A stretch of DNA of 64,000 nt from Pampus argenteus (GCA_036937835.1 CM072873.1:17190501-17254500), one strand, 5' to 3'. Shown: positions 11,975 to 26,100, counted from the first letter of the stretch. Program-made: numbers and translations. The notes: a model not told the origin generated them from the sequence alone.

Positions 11975-14900
11975 GCGTGTGTGTTTAGTCCCCCAGCAAT
12001 TGCTTAGCATTGTTCAATAACACAAATATTAATATATGACACATTTTAAATCTATAATATCTAACTTTTCCACATTATAATGTCTAAAAATGACTAGAAC
12101 AATATTATATATTTTGTTGAATTGTATACTTACATTATCCCAAAATGTTTCCAACATTGTTCAAACCCAGAGAAGCCCTTAACTTTAATCAAGGTAACGG
12201 TCCGTTTCATTTGGTCAATGGCATCATATCCTTTTTGCGCATATGTCAGCATTGTGGTTGTCCAGGAGAAGCATGTCATAAATCGACTTTTTATTCAGTG
12301 TTAAGCCACGGTTTTACAATACACTTTATAGATCTTGGTTGTTTTAACTGTATCTCTTAACTAGATAAAAGATTTTGTTCATCATCAGACGTCTAAGCTG
12401 AAGAGTTGGTTAATGGTCTTCTCTGTTTTTCATGTATTTCTTCTGTTCCCCTCTCCAATAATGAATTATTGAATATGAAGTATCCTATTTTAGACTCTCT
12501 GTGTAGTCAAACATATTGACTAAGTCATTGACACACTTTATAGCATCTTCTCTTCCTGGATCGTTTGTATATGGGTTGTCCTGAGTGTTTTTTCCTAAAC
12601 ATCTCTGGTTTATCTGCTCTTTAAGGCTTTTTATGTCTTACTGTAAAGCAGCTTTAGCTTTCAAAACAAATGTATAACCCAGAACAGTAGCCTAGTCCAT
12701 CTTATAGTTAAAATCTCCAGGCTTTTTTTGACCAGACCTCAATTTCTGTCATCTTTCAGTGTCCTTACACTCAGTACATGCCCTGATGTGTGTTTTCTGT
12801 GTGAAGCATATCTTATCTGTGCCTCTATAATTTACCCAGGATTGCAAAGGCATGCTTGACTTTTATGATTAGCTCTTAGTAAGCCTTCAATTACAGGCGG
12901 GGGTCTCATATAGAACCATTTAGGCATTAAGTGTGTCTGTGTGAGTGAGCACACAGGGATCCATGTGCATTAGATAGACAGAGAGATAGATGAGAGGGAC
13001 TTGCAGGAGAAAACCCCCCACACTGATGGGGATACAGTGTGGAAGTTGCAGCATATAAATAGTAGAAGATGAAGAAAGAAGAGGGTGAAACATAGGTTGA
13101 AATGCCTTGCAGGCTGGAGTGAGAGGGATAAATTAATGGAGAGTTGGATGATGGAGGGAGGATGAGATTGAGAGAACAGAGAGGGGAGAGAGGCAAATGA
13201 CAGAGAGGGGGAAGGGATGAAAGAGGAGTGACATACAAAGGGAAAGAAAGATGAGAGAGGAAGTGATGTTTGAGACATGAGGGCATTCAGAATTCAGAAA
13301 GAAAAAAAACCTACAGAAGAGTTGAAGAAAGATTTAATGCAGGAAGAAATTTAAAAAGTGGGGGAGAGAAAAGCTTAATCTAAAACTAATTGACTTGGAT
13401 AGAGAGAGAGTCAGTAAAACAGCAAACAGTCAAGATATGCCACCGATAATTAATTTATTCTTATAATTTTATTGCTTTATTTTTTTCCTTTTGCATAGGT
13501 GCCAACATATGTGCAGAAGTTGATTGATGATAGTGACCGTGGCAATACGCTCATGTTTATATTCATAATTGTGCTGGGACAATAACGTATCGATGCCTTG
13601 ATTGAGTACCACAGGTTTAAAGGTGAGGAGAAAGTGTCAAGTGGACGGGGTCAAAGTGAAGCCAGTAAGCTCTTAGTCTGTGAACATAATTTATGCTCTC
13701 TAATGGAGGATGAGGGCTAATTGGGTCATTTAATCACAGCTGAGTGATTGGAGAAAGGTTGTGACTTAACTGGCAAGAGAGACACAAGACATCCACATTT
13801 ACAAGAGCACAGTGGTGGAAGGAGTATTCAGATCCTTTTAATGAAGTACAAATACCAATACAGTATTAGCAGTAAAAGTAATGGTTTGGTCCCTCTGACT
13901 GATATATTATTATATATGACATCATTAGATTTATTAATATTGAAGTATCAGTGTGTAAACAGCATGTTACTGTTGTAGCTGCTGGAGGTGAAGTTAGTTT
14001 CGTGTAGTGGTTCCCAACCTAGGGCTTGGACCCCTCCAAAGGGTCACCAGATAAATCCGACGGGGTCGTGAGATGAAGTTCTGATACACAAATCTGTTTT
14101 CAGTTTTTGGACTTTTTCTCTAATCTTGAAATATTGGATTATTTGAACATATTACATGAACATAACACATTATTGAAATTAATCCATGTGAGAAGTTTAG
14201 AGGGAAAAATCACTTAATAACTCATAAATATCTGAAACATGTCCCGACTACAAACTGCTTTATCAAGTCTTCATCTGAAAAGTAACTAAAGCTGTCAAAT
14301 AAATTTCTCTCTGAACTGTAGTGGGGTAGAAGTATAAAGTAGGATGAAATGGAGAAAGTAGAGAAAAGTATATATAGCACACAGGTTTCCATTTGTAGGG
14401 CACAAACAACATTTTACATGCAGACATATGGCGAACGATGATTCCACCGTGAGTTTGTTCATCCTGAGAGAGACGTCTGCCCTCAACGGCTCTCTGCAGC
14501 AGAAGACAACGTTACTGGAGTGTAATAGATTTATTTAAGAACAGGATGTCTGAGCGCCTACAGCGTACCCCTCTGCCACTCTCAACAGACCTCCAACACA
14601 TCTGCTACAGCTACACACACACACACACACACAGAAACACACACACACAGGGTGGAGGCTGGCTGTGAGACTGAGCTGACATATTAGCAACCCGGTATTT
14701 TAAAGGCCGTGGTTTCTATTCTTAGACAAGTTGATTTCGCTGGAATGAATGAATGACCTTTATGCTGAAATAGAAAGACAATTATCTCCTGTCAGGGTGT
14801 GTGTGTGTGTGTACTGTATGCAAGAAAGAACGATAGAGATCATCGCACCAGCATGTGTGTGTGTGTCTGACCTGAATACACACCGTGCTGCGTTCACCTG

Positions 14901-17900
14901 TCAGGTCCTGGTGCATCACATCGGTTACACTCTCTTCTTCTCTGCTTCTGTCTACGCTCTTGTCTTTCTCTTCCCCTTTCTTTTTCTTCTTCTTCTCCGT
15001 CCCCTCCCACAGACGGATTCCCCACCCGAATTGTCCCCGACTCTCCAGTTGCCATGGTGATGGATGACATACTGTAGATGAGATCAGTTTCTGGGGGTGT
15101 GGGGGGAGGATTTTCGTCATGTTGCATCACAATTAGCCTGTTCATGCTAAAAATGGAAAACCTGTTAGCATCTTTTTTTTCATCTGGTGTAACATTTATG
15201 TGCATCTCTTGCATCCACCGAACAAGACGTGTTACATTACGTCTCATATATCAGTGAACATTATTCACAGCTTGACAACTGAAACCATCAACCTTGAGTT
15301 TCACTTTTAATTTTTATAGAAATCTACTGGAGGTGTTGTGATGAAATTATTTTGTCCTCCAGCACATATATTGTGAAGTAACACCATAACAATACATCAT
15401 AATGCCAGTCAATACAATACAACATAATGCAGAGCAATACCACACATATTATATTATAGAATCACAGAGGTAATCTGTTTCTATAATTATCTGATTATTT
15501 TTTGACAGAGCCAGATGGTGATGACACTGTTTTTATAGTATTTTCAGATTTCAAGACTTTTTTTTAACCATCTGGATAAAAAGATAAATTTGTTTTCCAG
15601 GTTGCAACTCTTTTATCATTCAGCAGACGGATTTTTTTTTTCATCCAGATGCTACAAAGAGTCTTTTGGGATTCTGGAAATATCAGAATAACAGTAATTA
15701 TCTTTTAGAGAAACTGACGGTTACCCTTGTAGCTCGAATTTACAGTATATTATTATTATTATTATTTAGTTTCAGTTTGTATGATATATTACAGGAAAAA
15801 AAAATCTAATACACCTAAATGCTGTTGAACAGAAGCCAATATTTGCAGTTGATTTATGTCTACGGCATCCATAACAGAGTTTGATAGGAGAAATCTTGCT
15901 TTTAATGCTTAATAGTCTAATCCGTAATATTAGAATAGGTACATGAGTACCAAAAATACCTAAATACTTTTAAACATGTATCCAGATTAGGTGTTCTTTC
16001 AGTGATGTTGAAAGTCATTATGGGAAAAGTAGATTTTCTTACGATTTTTATCGAGAGAAAAAAAAAAAGCAAATCACACTTCATTATAAAGTAACTAATA
16101 GATTTTGTGTGTGTGTTTTGCCCTCTCCCAGGTGTTGTACTTGCAGCAGGCCGAGGTTACCAGGGAGCGGGTGTACGCTATGCACCAGACCAGCATCGAT
16201 GGGGTGGAGGACATGTCATCACTGGCCGAGCTGCACGAGGCAGCCATCATGCACAACCTGTACCAGCGTTACCAGAAGGATAACATCTATGTAAGTGCAT
16301 TCAGACAGACGTGTGTTTATATGTGTGAGGGTGTGTGTGTATGTATGTGGCCAAGCCTGAGTGGACATAATGTTTATGTCTTGATGTGCCCCCCCTTTAC
16401 ATGAATGAGGCTTTTAGTAGGAAACACAAATCATCATATCAGACACATCTACTCTCAGTGGAAAAGGTGGAGAGAAGAGAGAAGGAAGAGTCTTATGAAG
16501 TCAAAGTATTACAGTAAACGAAACCAACTGTTAAAACAACAAATGAATAAATCTATCCAATAGTTATCGAAACATTTTACTAAAGACCACAAATGTGAAT
16601 CACATAGTGGCACTAGAGAAAAGGTCAGTGATCACCAAAGTCAATAGGGTAGATCTTCAGGGCCATGCATGCATATTGTATAAATCTGATGTATCTGATT
16701 GTAGCATCAAAATGCTCAGCTGTTCTCGGATCTTATGAGTGAATCATAATCACAAATGATATGAATTGCTGAGTTGAAAGTCAGACATTCTGCACATCTG
16801 GAAACCTGAAAGATTACCAAACAACACAAATAACAGACTTCCTGGGTCTGACCTAATCTAGATGATGAAATATTGTTCATACATGGATTTTCCCTTAAGC
16901 TGATCATAAGAATTTACCCTGTGTGGGTCGGCTTTCTGTGTCACTGCGTGTGTGTGTACATGCACTGATGTGTGTGTCCTCCTGCACAGTTTTATGTGAA
17001 TGCAGGACACAAACTGCACAGAGGGGGTAATATGACACGATTGAAGTCATGCTGACCTTTTTCTCTGTTTTTAGTTCAGAAGCGTGAACAACAAGGTGAC
17101 TGCTACAGCACAAATAATTTTGCTTCCCTCCTCCATCACATCACTGATTTGACCTTGGCTTTCTAATAAAAATCTGGTGATTTGTCTCAGTCATCACTCC
17201 CCCTGTCATGTCTTAAACCTGCTGTGCTACCTTATCCTCCAATCCAGATTAATATCAACATACAGCTGCTTTAATATCAGACATATATGCTGTATTTTTG
17301 TGTATAAATGAGTGCTTGTTGTAGGCATAATTTATGTAATCTTGCATATGTGTGTCAGTGCATTTATGTGTGTAAATAAGTGTTCATGTCAGTATATGAG
17401 AGCGAGAGAATCTCCCCACAAACCTAAAAAATAACAAAGACTGAATCAGAAACATCCTGGACTGTTTTCAGACTAATATCGGCAGCATCCTGGCAGCGGT
17501 CAACCCCTACAAGCAGATCTCAGGTATGTATGACCCAGAGAGGGTGGACCTGTACTCCAAGCACCACCTTGGGGAGCTGCCACCACACATCTTTGCCATA
17601 GCCAATGAATGCTACTGCTGCATCTGGAAACGCCATGACAGCCAGTGTGTCCTCATCAGGTGAGTTTTCACATGGGAGCTGGGTTACTTTAATGGTTCAG
17701 TATGCTGGTTATCAACCGGGTCAGTGCTAATTCATGGTTTATACATGAGCAGTTTGACATTTTGGAAAATATGATTATTTGCTTTGTTGGTAGCAGTTAG
17801 GTGAGAAGACTGAGGCTATACAGGTAGCCTACCTATCAACATATCCACATCAAAGTTAAAGGGATATTTGACAAATACCACGAAAAAAAATAAATTGATT

Positions 17901-20145
17901 TCTGTGGCTGATTAGGGAGAAAGACTGAGTATATATCAATGAGTTATAATTCTTGACAGCTGAAGACGAATTAGAGGATGAAATCATCTTGTGTCTCCCT
18001 TGGTAGTGAATATTTATGATCAACACCCTGTCACACACTGGGTTAACAGCTCTCGGCCGACTTGGCATACTAACTCGATCTCGCAGACGTCTCATCATGC
18101 TTTCAATTACTCTCAGGCCTTGTCTCACATGGTATCCTGATTGAGATCGACTGGGAGCTAATTCAATAACGCTGCAGATATCAAACCTCAATATCAATTA
18201 AACACCCAGACCAGTTTAAGATAGGGGAATGTCATAGAAGGTCACGATGCATTTAGTTAAATTGGATTGTGTTTGTGTGTGTTTGCGTGTGTGTGTGTGT
18301 GTGTGTGTGTTTACTCCAGTGGTGAGTCGGGGGCAGGGAAGACGGAGAGCACTAAACTGTTGCTGCAGTTCCTGTCGGTGATGAGCCAGAAATCAGCCGG
18401 TACTCCTCCATCAGAGAAAACCACACGTGTGGAGCAGGCCATCGTACAGAGCAGGTATGAGATGGAAAAAGTTAAAACTTAATGAATAGTTTACAACTCT
18501 AAAGATGGATATTGTGTAATTATGGAAAAAGCTTCCCTAGATCAGAAAAAGGTCAATGGTGCTTTTGAGGGAATGTATTTGTTGTCCTGTGCAGCACATG
18601 ATGGATAATCTATATTTCTATATTACTATATTTGCAGTCCGATCATGGAAGCGTTTGGTAATGCGAAGACTGTTTACAACAACAACTCCAGTCGCTTTGG
18701 GAAGTTCATCCAGCTTCACTTCTCTGAGGGTGGTAACATACAGGGAGGCTGCATTATTGACTGTATCCTTTTTAACTGTATCTCATTGGACACAACAGAT
18801 ATATATTTGTGACAGTAATCAGTTTGATTGTTGTTTCCTTGACTCTCTACCATTCAGATTTACTGGAAAAGGTAAACATAACTGGGACTGCAGCTTGCTC
18901 GTGTCACGTTTTAACTTTGTTGATAGTGATTTGTCTGTCTAACCATAATGAAATGCTAATAATAGCTTTGCCGCATTAATTTTGCTGCAGAACCGAGTGG
19001 TACGACAAAACCCTGGAGAACGTAACTACCACATCTTCTACGCACTACTGGCGGGAGCTAGCAAAGAGCATAAAAGTGAGGAAAAGCAGGGTTTATTGTC
19101 AAATCTTTGGGTTTTTGGTTTGATGGTTTGATGTGTCTGGCGATAAGATGATGTTAAAATCTGTAAAAGTCACATATAAACTGTACTGACATCATGTATT
19201 TTCTCTATCAGGCCTCTACTTCCTTGAGGACCCTCCTGAATCTTTCCACTACCTCAGCCAATCAGGATGTCTAAAGGACAAGAGTCTGAATGACAAAGAA
19301 CTGTTTAACAGTGTTATGGTCAGTGTGACTGTGTTTCCTCCGTTTGCATTTCTAGTTACTTTTGATTTTTCTTAATCCCTTCAGTCCTGAGATATTGAGG
19401 TTAAGACTTGACCTTTTGCCAGCACAGAATCCAAAAAAGTGTTTATAATATAAACACCTCATGCTGTTTTTTTTCCCCTTTGCTTTACTTTGTGTAGGAG
19501 GCCCTGAAGGTGTTAGAGTTTACAGAGGAGGAGATCAGAGACATGTTTAAGCTGCTGTCAGGGGTCTTGCAGCTTGGTAACATTGAGTTCATGACTGCAG
19601 GAGGAGCCCAGATCACCACTAAGCAAGGTCAGGAAAGAGCTCGTGGATAGTTAGAGAAAGTAAAACTTAAATCCAATCCACTGCTGTTGTGTAAACCATC
19701 ACCAACTGTTAATCTTTCCAGTCGTCACTGATGCCAGTGAGCTGCTGGGTCTGGATGCCTTCCAGCTGTCTGAGGTGTTGACTCAGCGCTCCATTATCCT
19801 CAGAGGAGAGGAAATCTGCTCCCCTCTCACTATAGAGCAGGTCAGTATATGCACAAACAGTATATACTGTATATATACACACTCACTGTTGATCTCTTCC
19901 CTTCACACACATCCTAACCGTCCCACGGGCGCTCCCTGTCATCGCCACAGGCCGTAGACTCCCGGGACTCTGTTGCCATGGCATTATATTCCCAATGTTT
20001 CTCCTGGATCATCCTCAAGATCAATCAGAAGGTCAAAGGCAAAGAAAACTTCAAATCCATCGGCATCCTTGACATCTTCGGCTTCGAGAACTTCGAGGTG
20101 AGAACTTTGAGCTGTTTCGCTGGAAGCTGTGCCACATCCACACGT

Positions 20146-20176
<31 letters not shown>

Positions 20177-23100
20177 GACAAGACATTGATCAGGTATATA
20201 CAATGTGTATATCTCTGCCTACAGGTGAATCGGTTTGAGCAGTTTAACATCAACTACGCCAACGAGAAACTCCAGGAGTACTTCAACAAGCATATCTTCT
20301 CCCTGGAGCAGCTGGAGTACAACAGGTACTTGAACTGTACATAAACATGAATACAAATGCAAATCGTGTGACTTGTGAGAATATAGTAGTATGTTATTCA
20401 GTATGCTAATGCCAGTGTATGACTTCTTCATTTTCCTAGTTTAATGCAATCTTTGCAAGAGATATTGAGGTTGTGTGTGTGTGTGTGTGTGTATCAACTT
20501 AGAGAAACACAGCAGTTGTCCGTGCATCATAGTTTGGGTTTGTGTCCTACAGGGAAGGTGTCCAGTGGGACGCCATAGACTGGATGGATAATGCAGAGTG
20601 TCTTGACCTCATAGAGAAGGTAAAAAACTGACATATCATAACTTGTATACAGTATATGGAGTTGCAATAAAGAGAGTTAATCCAAGTCTCTCAACTATAT
20701 TTATATATATATCATCTGGGCATCTGGCCAGAAGGTTGAACTGTTGGCTCACAATATGCTAATGGTAAAAAACAGTTTATAATGACTTTGTGATTAACTG
20801 CAGCATCAAATTTAACAGGCTTTTTTCAGTCGAAGCCGGGTAGAAGTGGGTTTAAATGAATGCCACTTCCCTGCCAGTTAAAAGCTGCTTTGGATGCCTG
20901 CCTCAGATGCTTTCTGGAAACTGGTCTAATAACATCAGGCTGATGTCTTATAAAGTGGTGCTGATTTCATAAAGGTGATGCAATAACATGATGTGTTTTT
21001 TTTTTTCTCTCTCTCTCTCAGAAACTGGGATTATTGGCTCTGGTGAATGAAGAAAGTCGATTCCCCAAAGGAACAGACTTCACTCTGCTGGAGAAGTTGC
21101 ACAGCAGACACTCTGTGAGTTATTTACACATTTGTGCACGTCATGCATTATTCAGAAAGTATTCAGCTGTTTTGTACTGTTAAATATCACATGATGTTTT
21201 ATTTTTCGCTCTCTTTAACTGTTTTCTGCAGACAAACCCTTACTATGTCAAACCCAGACTTGCTGACCATCAGTTTGGGATCAAACATTATGCTGGAGAG
21301 GTGAGTTGTGTAAATCTGAGCCTCTTTGCTGGTGGACTGTATGGTTGACTCGGTCAGGGGAGTTTATGATGAGCTCGTCTGTCTCTGTCAGGTCCTGTAT
21401 GATGTTCGAGGAATCCTGGAGAAGAACAGAGACACTTTCAGAGATGACATCCTAAACATGCTCAAAGACAGCAGGTAGGATATTATCTCAGAAATGGTAC
21501 TGTCATGGTACTATTATGATGTCTTGGTTGTATTATTAATTAACTGGAGTTGGAGTTATATTCTGTAATAGTTTGTTCATTCATTCAAAGATGAAAAATA
21601 TTAACTTTTCAGGGAGTGAAAAACAACTTTTGCTTTATGAAAATGTCTTTGATGTTGTCTGATGGGATTTGAACATGTCAGAGGATCAAAGTTTTTAACC
21701 TTGCAGCAACATTACGTGAGTTGTTTGAAATTGTGACACTACGTTGCTGAAAATACGAAGGATTTCAATGTTCTCGTTTCTGAATTTGTTATCTTACTTC
21801 CGCTTCCGCTTTGTTTCTGTTGTCTCCCAGACTGGACTTCATCTATGACTTGTTTGAAAAGGTCGGCAGCAGGAACAATGAGGAGAAGATGGGAACAGCC
21901 AGACGCAAACCTACAGTGAGCTCCCAGTTCAGGGTGAGTGATGCATGCAATCCATACACAGATGATACTTTAATAGAAGAAATAGATAACAAATTTAACA
22001 AGCAATTTTTTGGTTGCTAAAAGGCTACAATTTCTATTTTCTTTCTCTGTCTCTTCAGGACTCCCTCCATGCTCTCATGGCCACTCTGAGTGTATCCAAC
22101 CCTTTCTTCATTCGCTGCATTAAGCCCAATATGGAAAAGGTTTCACACCTCCATCAGTTCTCACATTAATACTCTCGTGTATATCAGTTTAATCTCAAAC
22201 CAACTTTTTTTACCTGTAGAATCCAAATATATTTGACCCGGAGGTCGTCCTGAACCAGCTGAGGTATTCTGGGATGTTGGAGACTGTCAAGATCCGTCGT
22301 GCAGGATTCCCTGTCCGCAGAACTTTTAAAGACTTCTTCTTGCGGTTTGTATCTCTGTAATTTATGTGGTTTTTTTTGTGTAAGTGTCTTTAAATGAAAA
22401 GGTTGTTTTACCTCAGTTAAACTATTTCTGAGGTCTGTCTTTTGTTGTCTCTTACACTTTGTCTTCCCCCTTTTTCTACCTTTCAAGGTACAAGATCATC
22501 CACAAAGAGAAAGTGACCACAGCAGGAGATGATAAGAAGAGGAGTACAGATCTTCTGACCAAATATGACAAAACCAAGAAAGAGTGGCAATTAGGCAAGA
22601 CTAAGGTAAGATTTAGCAGACTCTAACACCTCCCAATAAAGATTCACGATCAACATCTAATTTAAGGGGTTTTCTTCACAGTATTATGACGTCTTTCTGC
22701 TAATCCTTCACCTCTGTTCTGTAGGTGTTTATGAAAGAGTCTCTGGAGCAGCGTTTGGAGAAAGACAGGAATGAAGTCCGACGCCAAGCCGCCATGATAA
22801 TCCGAGCTCACTTACTCACTTTCTCTGCAAAGTAAGACCCTTAAAATTGTAGGAATTCAACAGAGGGACAAAAGATCCTACTATCCTAAAACCCACTTTT
22901 TTTTTTCATTCCTCTGTTTTATCCACAGGAAGCACTTTAAGCGCGTACGAGCAAGTGTCGTCACCCTCCAGAAACACTTCCGAAAGCACATCAAACGTAC
23001 ACGGTTTGTGAAGCAACGCAAAGCAGCTCTAGTCCTGCAGAAACACAGGCGAGGTCAGGTGGCGCGCACTAAAGTTCGGAAAGTCAGAGAGGAGAAGAAG

Positions 23101-26100
23101 AAGAAGGAGGAGGAGCAGAAGAAGAAGAAAGAAGAGGAAGAGAAGAAAACAGTGGGAGAAGGGGAGCAGGCGGAAGTGAATGAAGAAAAAGAGGTTGAAC
23201 AAAAAGAAAACAAATCTTCGGAGGCAAGTGCTGCATGAAGCAAGCAGTAAAGCAACATTCTCTTTGTGTCCACAGACTCTACAGGGACAAAAAACACAAA
23301 TGTAAAATGAATGTTTAAGTATGAATGAATGTTTCTGAGTATGCCCTCTTTTCTCTATGCCCCTCTAGGAAGAAGCTCGTCAGATGGAGGAGATCCTGCA
23401 GTTGGAGCGAGAGATCGAGCGCTTGCAGAAGAAGAGAGAGGACGAGGTGTCGCAGCTGTGTGAGTCTTCTAAACAGGAGCTCCAGCTTCGCAGAGACGCT
23501 GAGCTCAAACGGATAAAGAAGGAGGCGTCCCGCAAGGCCACAGAGCTCATCGACCTCCTGAACTTCAGCGGCGTGGATCCTTCAATGGGAGCAGTCGGAA
23601 CTAAAGCTGCTGCAGAGGTGAAACCGCCGACACCTGCAAGTGCCAGGACAAGTGCATCCAAAGAGGAGGAGGTAGATGAGGGTTTCCACGCTGAAGAGGA
23701 GTGTATCCCTCTCCCTGATTTCCCCCCTCCTGCTGAGACAGACACGCCTATGGACCAGGCCATATTTGCTCACCTCCCTCCTCCCCCACCTGCTTTTGCA
23801 GAGGGAACAGTGCCTCCTGCACCACCTCCTCCACCTCCCCTGCCTGCAGATGGCATGCCTGTTGCAGGCCTGCCTCCTCCTCCTCCTCCTCTCCCTCCAC
23901 CTGGAGATGGCTGTGCTGTCCCTCCACCTCCTCCTTCTCTACCGCCTCCACCTCCACCAGGAGAGGGGACAGAGGGGGAGAAGAAGAATGAAGCAAAGGC
24001 GGAGCCGGAGAGAAAAGTGAGCATGGTGGAGAGCCTGGTGGACGGAGAAGAGCCGATATACAGCATGCCAGCAGACACCGAGTCAGATTACGACCAGGAG
24101 GAGGAAGAGGGGTCTGTTACTGCCGGAGACGACAGCTCCGTATCCGGCAGCAACCGCGGGAGCGCTGCCGTGGCGGATGAAGAACACCCGAGGAAGTCGA
24201 CCTGTACCAACGCCAGCGTCGAGTCCTACAGAGGCAGCTCCGACTCTGTGAGGACACACACTTACACGCATCCTCACACGCGTGCACGCAGATATGTATG
24301 CACAGCTATACAGTGAACATTTTTTTCAGCACTGTGATGAACTAACTCTAGTAATATAGTTTAATGTTCATTGATATGATTGAGCTGTCTTGCTTATTTG
24401 TTTTATATAAAATAAGTAATTGATTTATGTTCTGGTCTGCTGTTTCAGTATGCAGACAGTGATGATGAGCATGATGGCATGATGGACACTGATGAAGAGG
24501 TGACGAATGGCAGGGTGACTTTGCTTAATGGAAATGGACCGCCATATTTCCATGGCTACCTCTACATGAAGGGTAAGTTTAGATGTTTTTTTAGTTTCAA
24601 CACATTTTAGTTCCTAACGTGGAAAAAAAAAAGGTTAAACCATCTCTCGCTTTTTAATAAAACATTTAGTTTTGTCCTAAGTGTAATTTTATGCTCTGCT
24701 CCTTCAGCTGGTCTGATGATCCCGTGGAGGAGGCGTTGGTGTGTGCTAAAAGACGAAACTTTCATGTGGTTTCGGTCCAAACAAGAGTCTCTCAAGTCTG
24801 GCTGGCTCTATAAGAAAGGAGGAGGACTCTCGACTCTCTCACGCAGGTTGTTGTAGTTGTTACTGAGTGAAGCCTGCATGCATATTAAATGAAACTGTGC
24901 ACTTCCTGTCATGTGCACCTTTGATGTAAAACTAAATCTCCAAAACCAATTTAGGAAATTGAAAGATTATGAAGTTGCCCACAGATGCATAAAATCCCAA
25001 AAACCTTCAAAACCCTTTTAAAAACTCATTGGATAGAGTGCAGACATCACAGTTATCTAACTAAAAGCACTTCTGCTCTTCTAAACCCTTTAGACCATTT
25101 AGACAGCAATAATATGATACATAGATATAAACAAATTTACTAGTAGTTATATGCAAATTGAAGGGCACAGGTTGCTTCGTGTGCATGAGCATGTTCATTA
25201 TTAAACAGGGTAATGTGCACCAAGTGTTTTGGTCATTTGCTTATCTTGATGCTTTAATCCCTCTGCAGAGCCGGAAATCTACAATCTCCTGCTCAGGCTG
25301 ATGTATTGTGATATTACTGATATTTTGCCTTTCAAGTATAAGCTAAAGTGTTTCAGGTCTACAGAAATGATAAATCAAAAAGCTTTAAGATAATAATAGA
25401 GTTCTCCTTCGATTTAGCATTGTCCGATGATGATAAATAGATGCAGCAGTGGATTATCTTGGCCTCTATTCTCATGGTGTCTCTTTCTACTTCAGAAACT
25501 GGAAGATGCGTTGGTTCGTGTTGAGGGACAGTAAACTGATGTATTACGATAATGATAGCGAAGAGAAGCTGAAGGGAACTATTGACATCCGGGCCGCCAA
25601 GTAAGATTCAAAGACGCACACAATTGCTTATAACTCTGTTTCTGTGTTTTTTTTAGACAACATTTCTCAGACATGTTTGTGTATGTACAGGGAGATAGTG
25701 GATAATCATGAAAAGGAGAACGCTCTGAACATTGTGACAGACGAGAGGACGTATCAGGTGTTCGCTGAGTCGCCGGAGGATGCAAGGTGGGAAGAAGACC
25801 TATTTCATAGGTTGTTAATATTTCTATCCAAGTAGATTGATATTCTAATTATTGATGACACCTCTGTCTCCGTGTAGCGGGTGGTTTAATGTGCTCAGTA
25901 AAGTGCGAGTGTGCACTCCTGAGCAGCTGCTGGAGATGTCCCATGAACAGGCCAACCCAAAGAACGCTGTGGTCAGTCTGTATAATAACGTTTCAACTTT
26001 TCATGTGTTCAAATTATTCCTCTGTTCCTTTTTCCGTTAATGTAATTTGTTGATTCCCAGACACAATAATGCATGTATAGTATAATGTGAAGCATTGTAA

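Larger units (their letters stand above)
5280..16131. other. myo10: Large MYO10 intron (10.9 kb)
   Basis: Intron between the first and second visible MYO10 exons. It begins GTAAGG next to a CA microsatellite and ends CCCTCTCCCAG. It contains a deleted piggyBac element (5924-7937), a nested repeat cluster (13810-14370), an inverted GGCTGCAACTAA-type repeat (about 11300-11476), and several CA/TG/AT tracts. No further exon, RNA gene or antisense gene was recognised. Confidence 0.85.
5181..22605 (+). other. myo10: MYO10 motor-domain exons (20 exons)
   Basis: Exons, in order: 5181-5279, 16132-16290, 17472-17659, 18320-18454, 18638-18762, 18858-18871, 18991-19075, 19212-19318, 19498-19627, 19722-19840, 19951-20097, 20225-20325, 20553-20619, 21022-21114, 21232-21300, 21392-21474, 21831-21933, 22059-22139, 22220-22344, 22488-22605. 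The ATP site is intact: P-loop at visible residues about 150-156, switch I near 210, switch II near 428-433. The actin-contact segment FIRCIKPN and the relay/converter segment RYSGMLETVKIRRAG are also present. Nothing suggests loss of motor function. Confidence 0.93.

Noticed and set aside
12927..13286. Minus-strand Ser/Pro/Leu-rich frame of 119 codons
   Set aside because: It reads through a GA-rich purine tract; low complexity, no domain, no splice partners.
23748..24078. Gly-rich and acidic frames on the minus strand
   Set aside because: They are antisense shadows of the proline-rich MYO10 exon.
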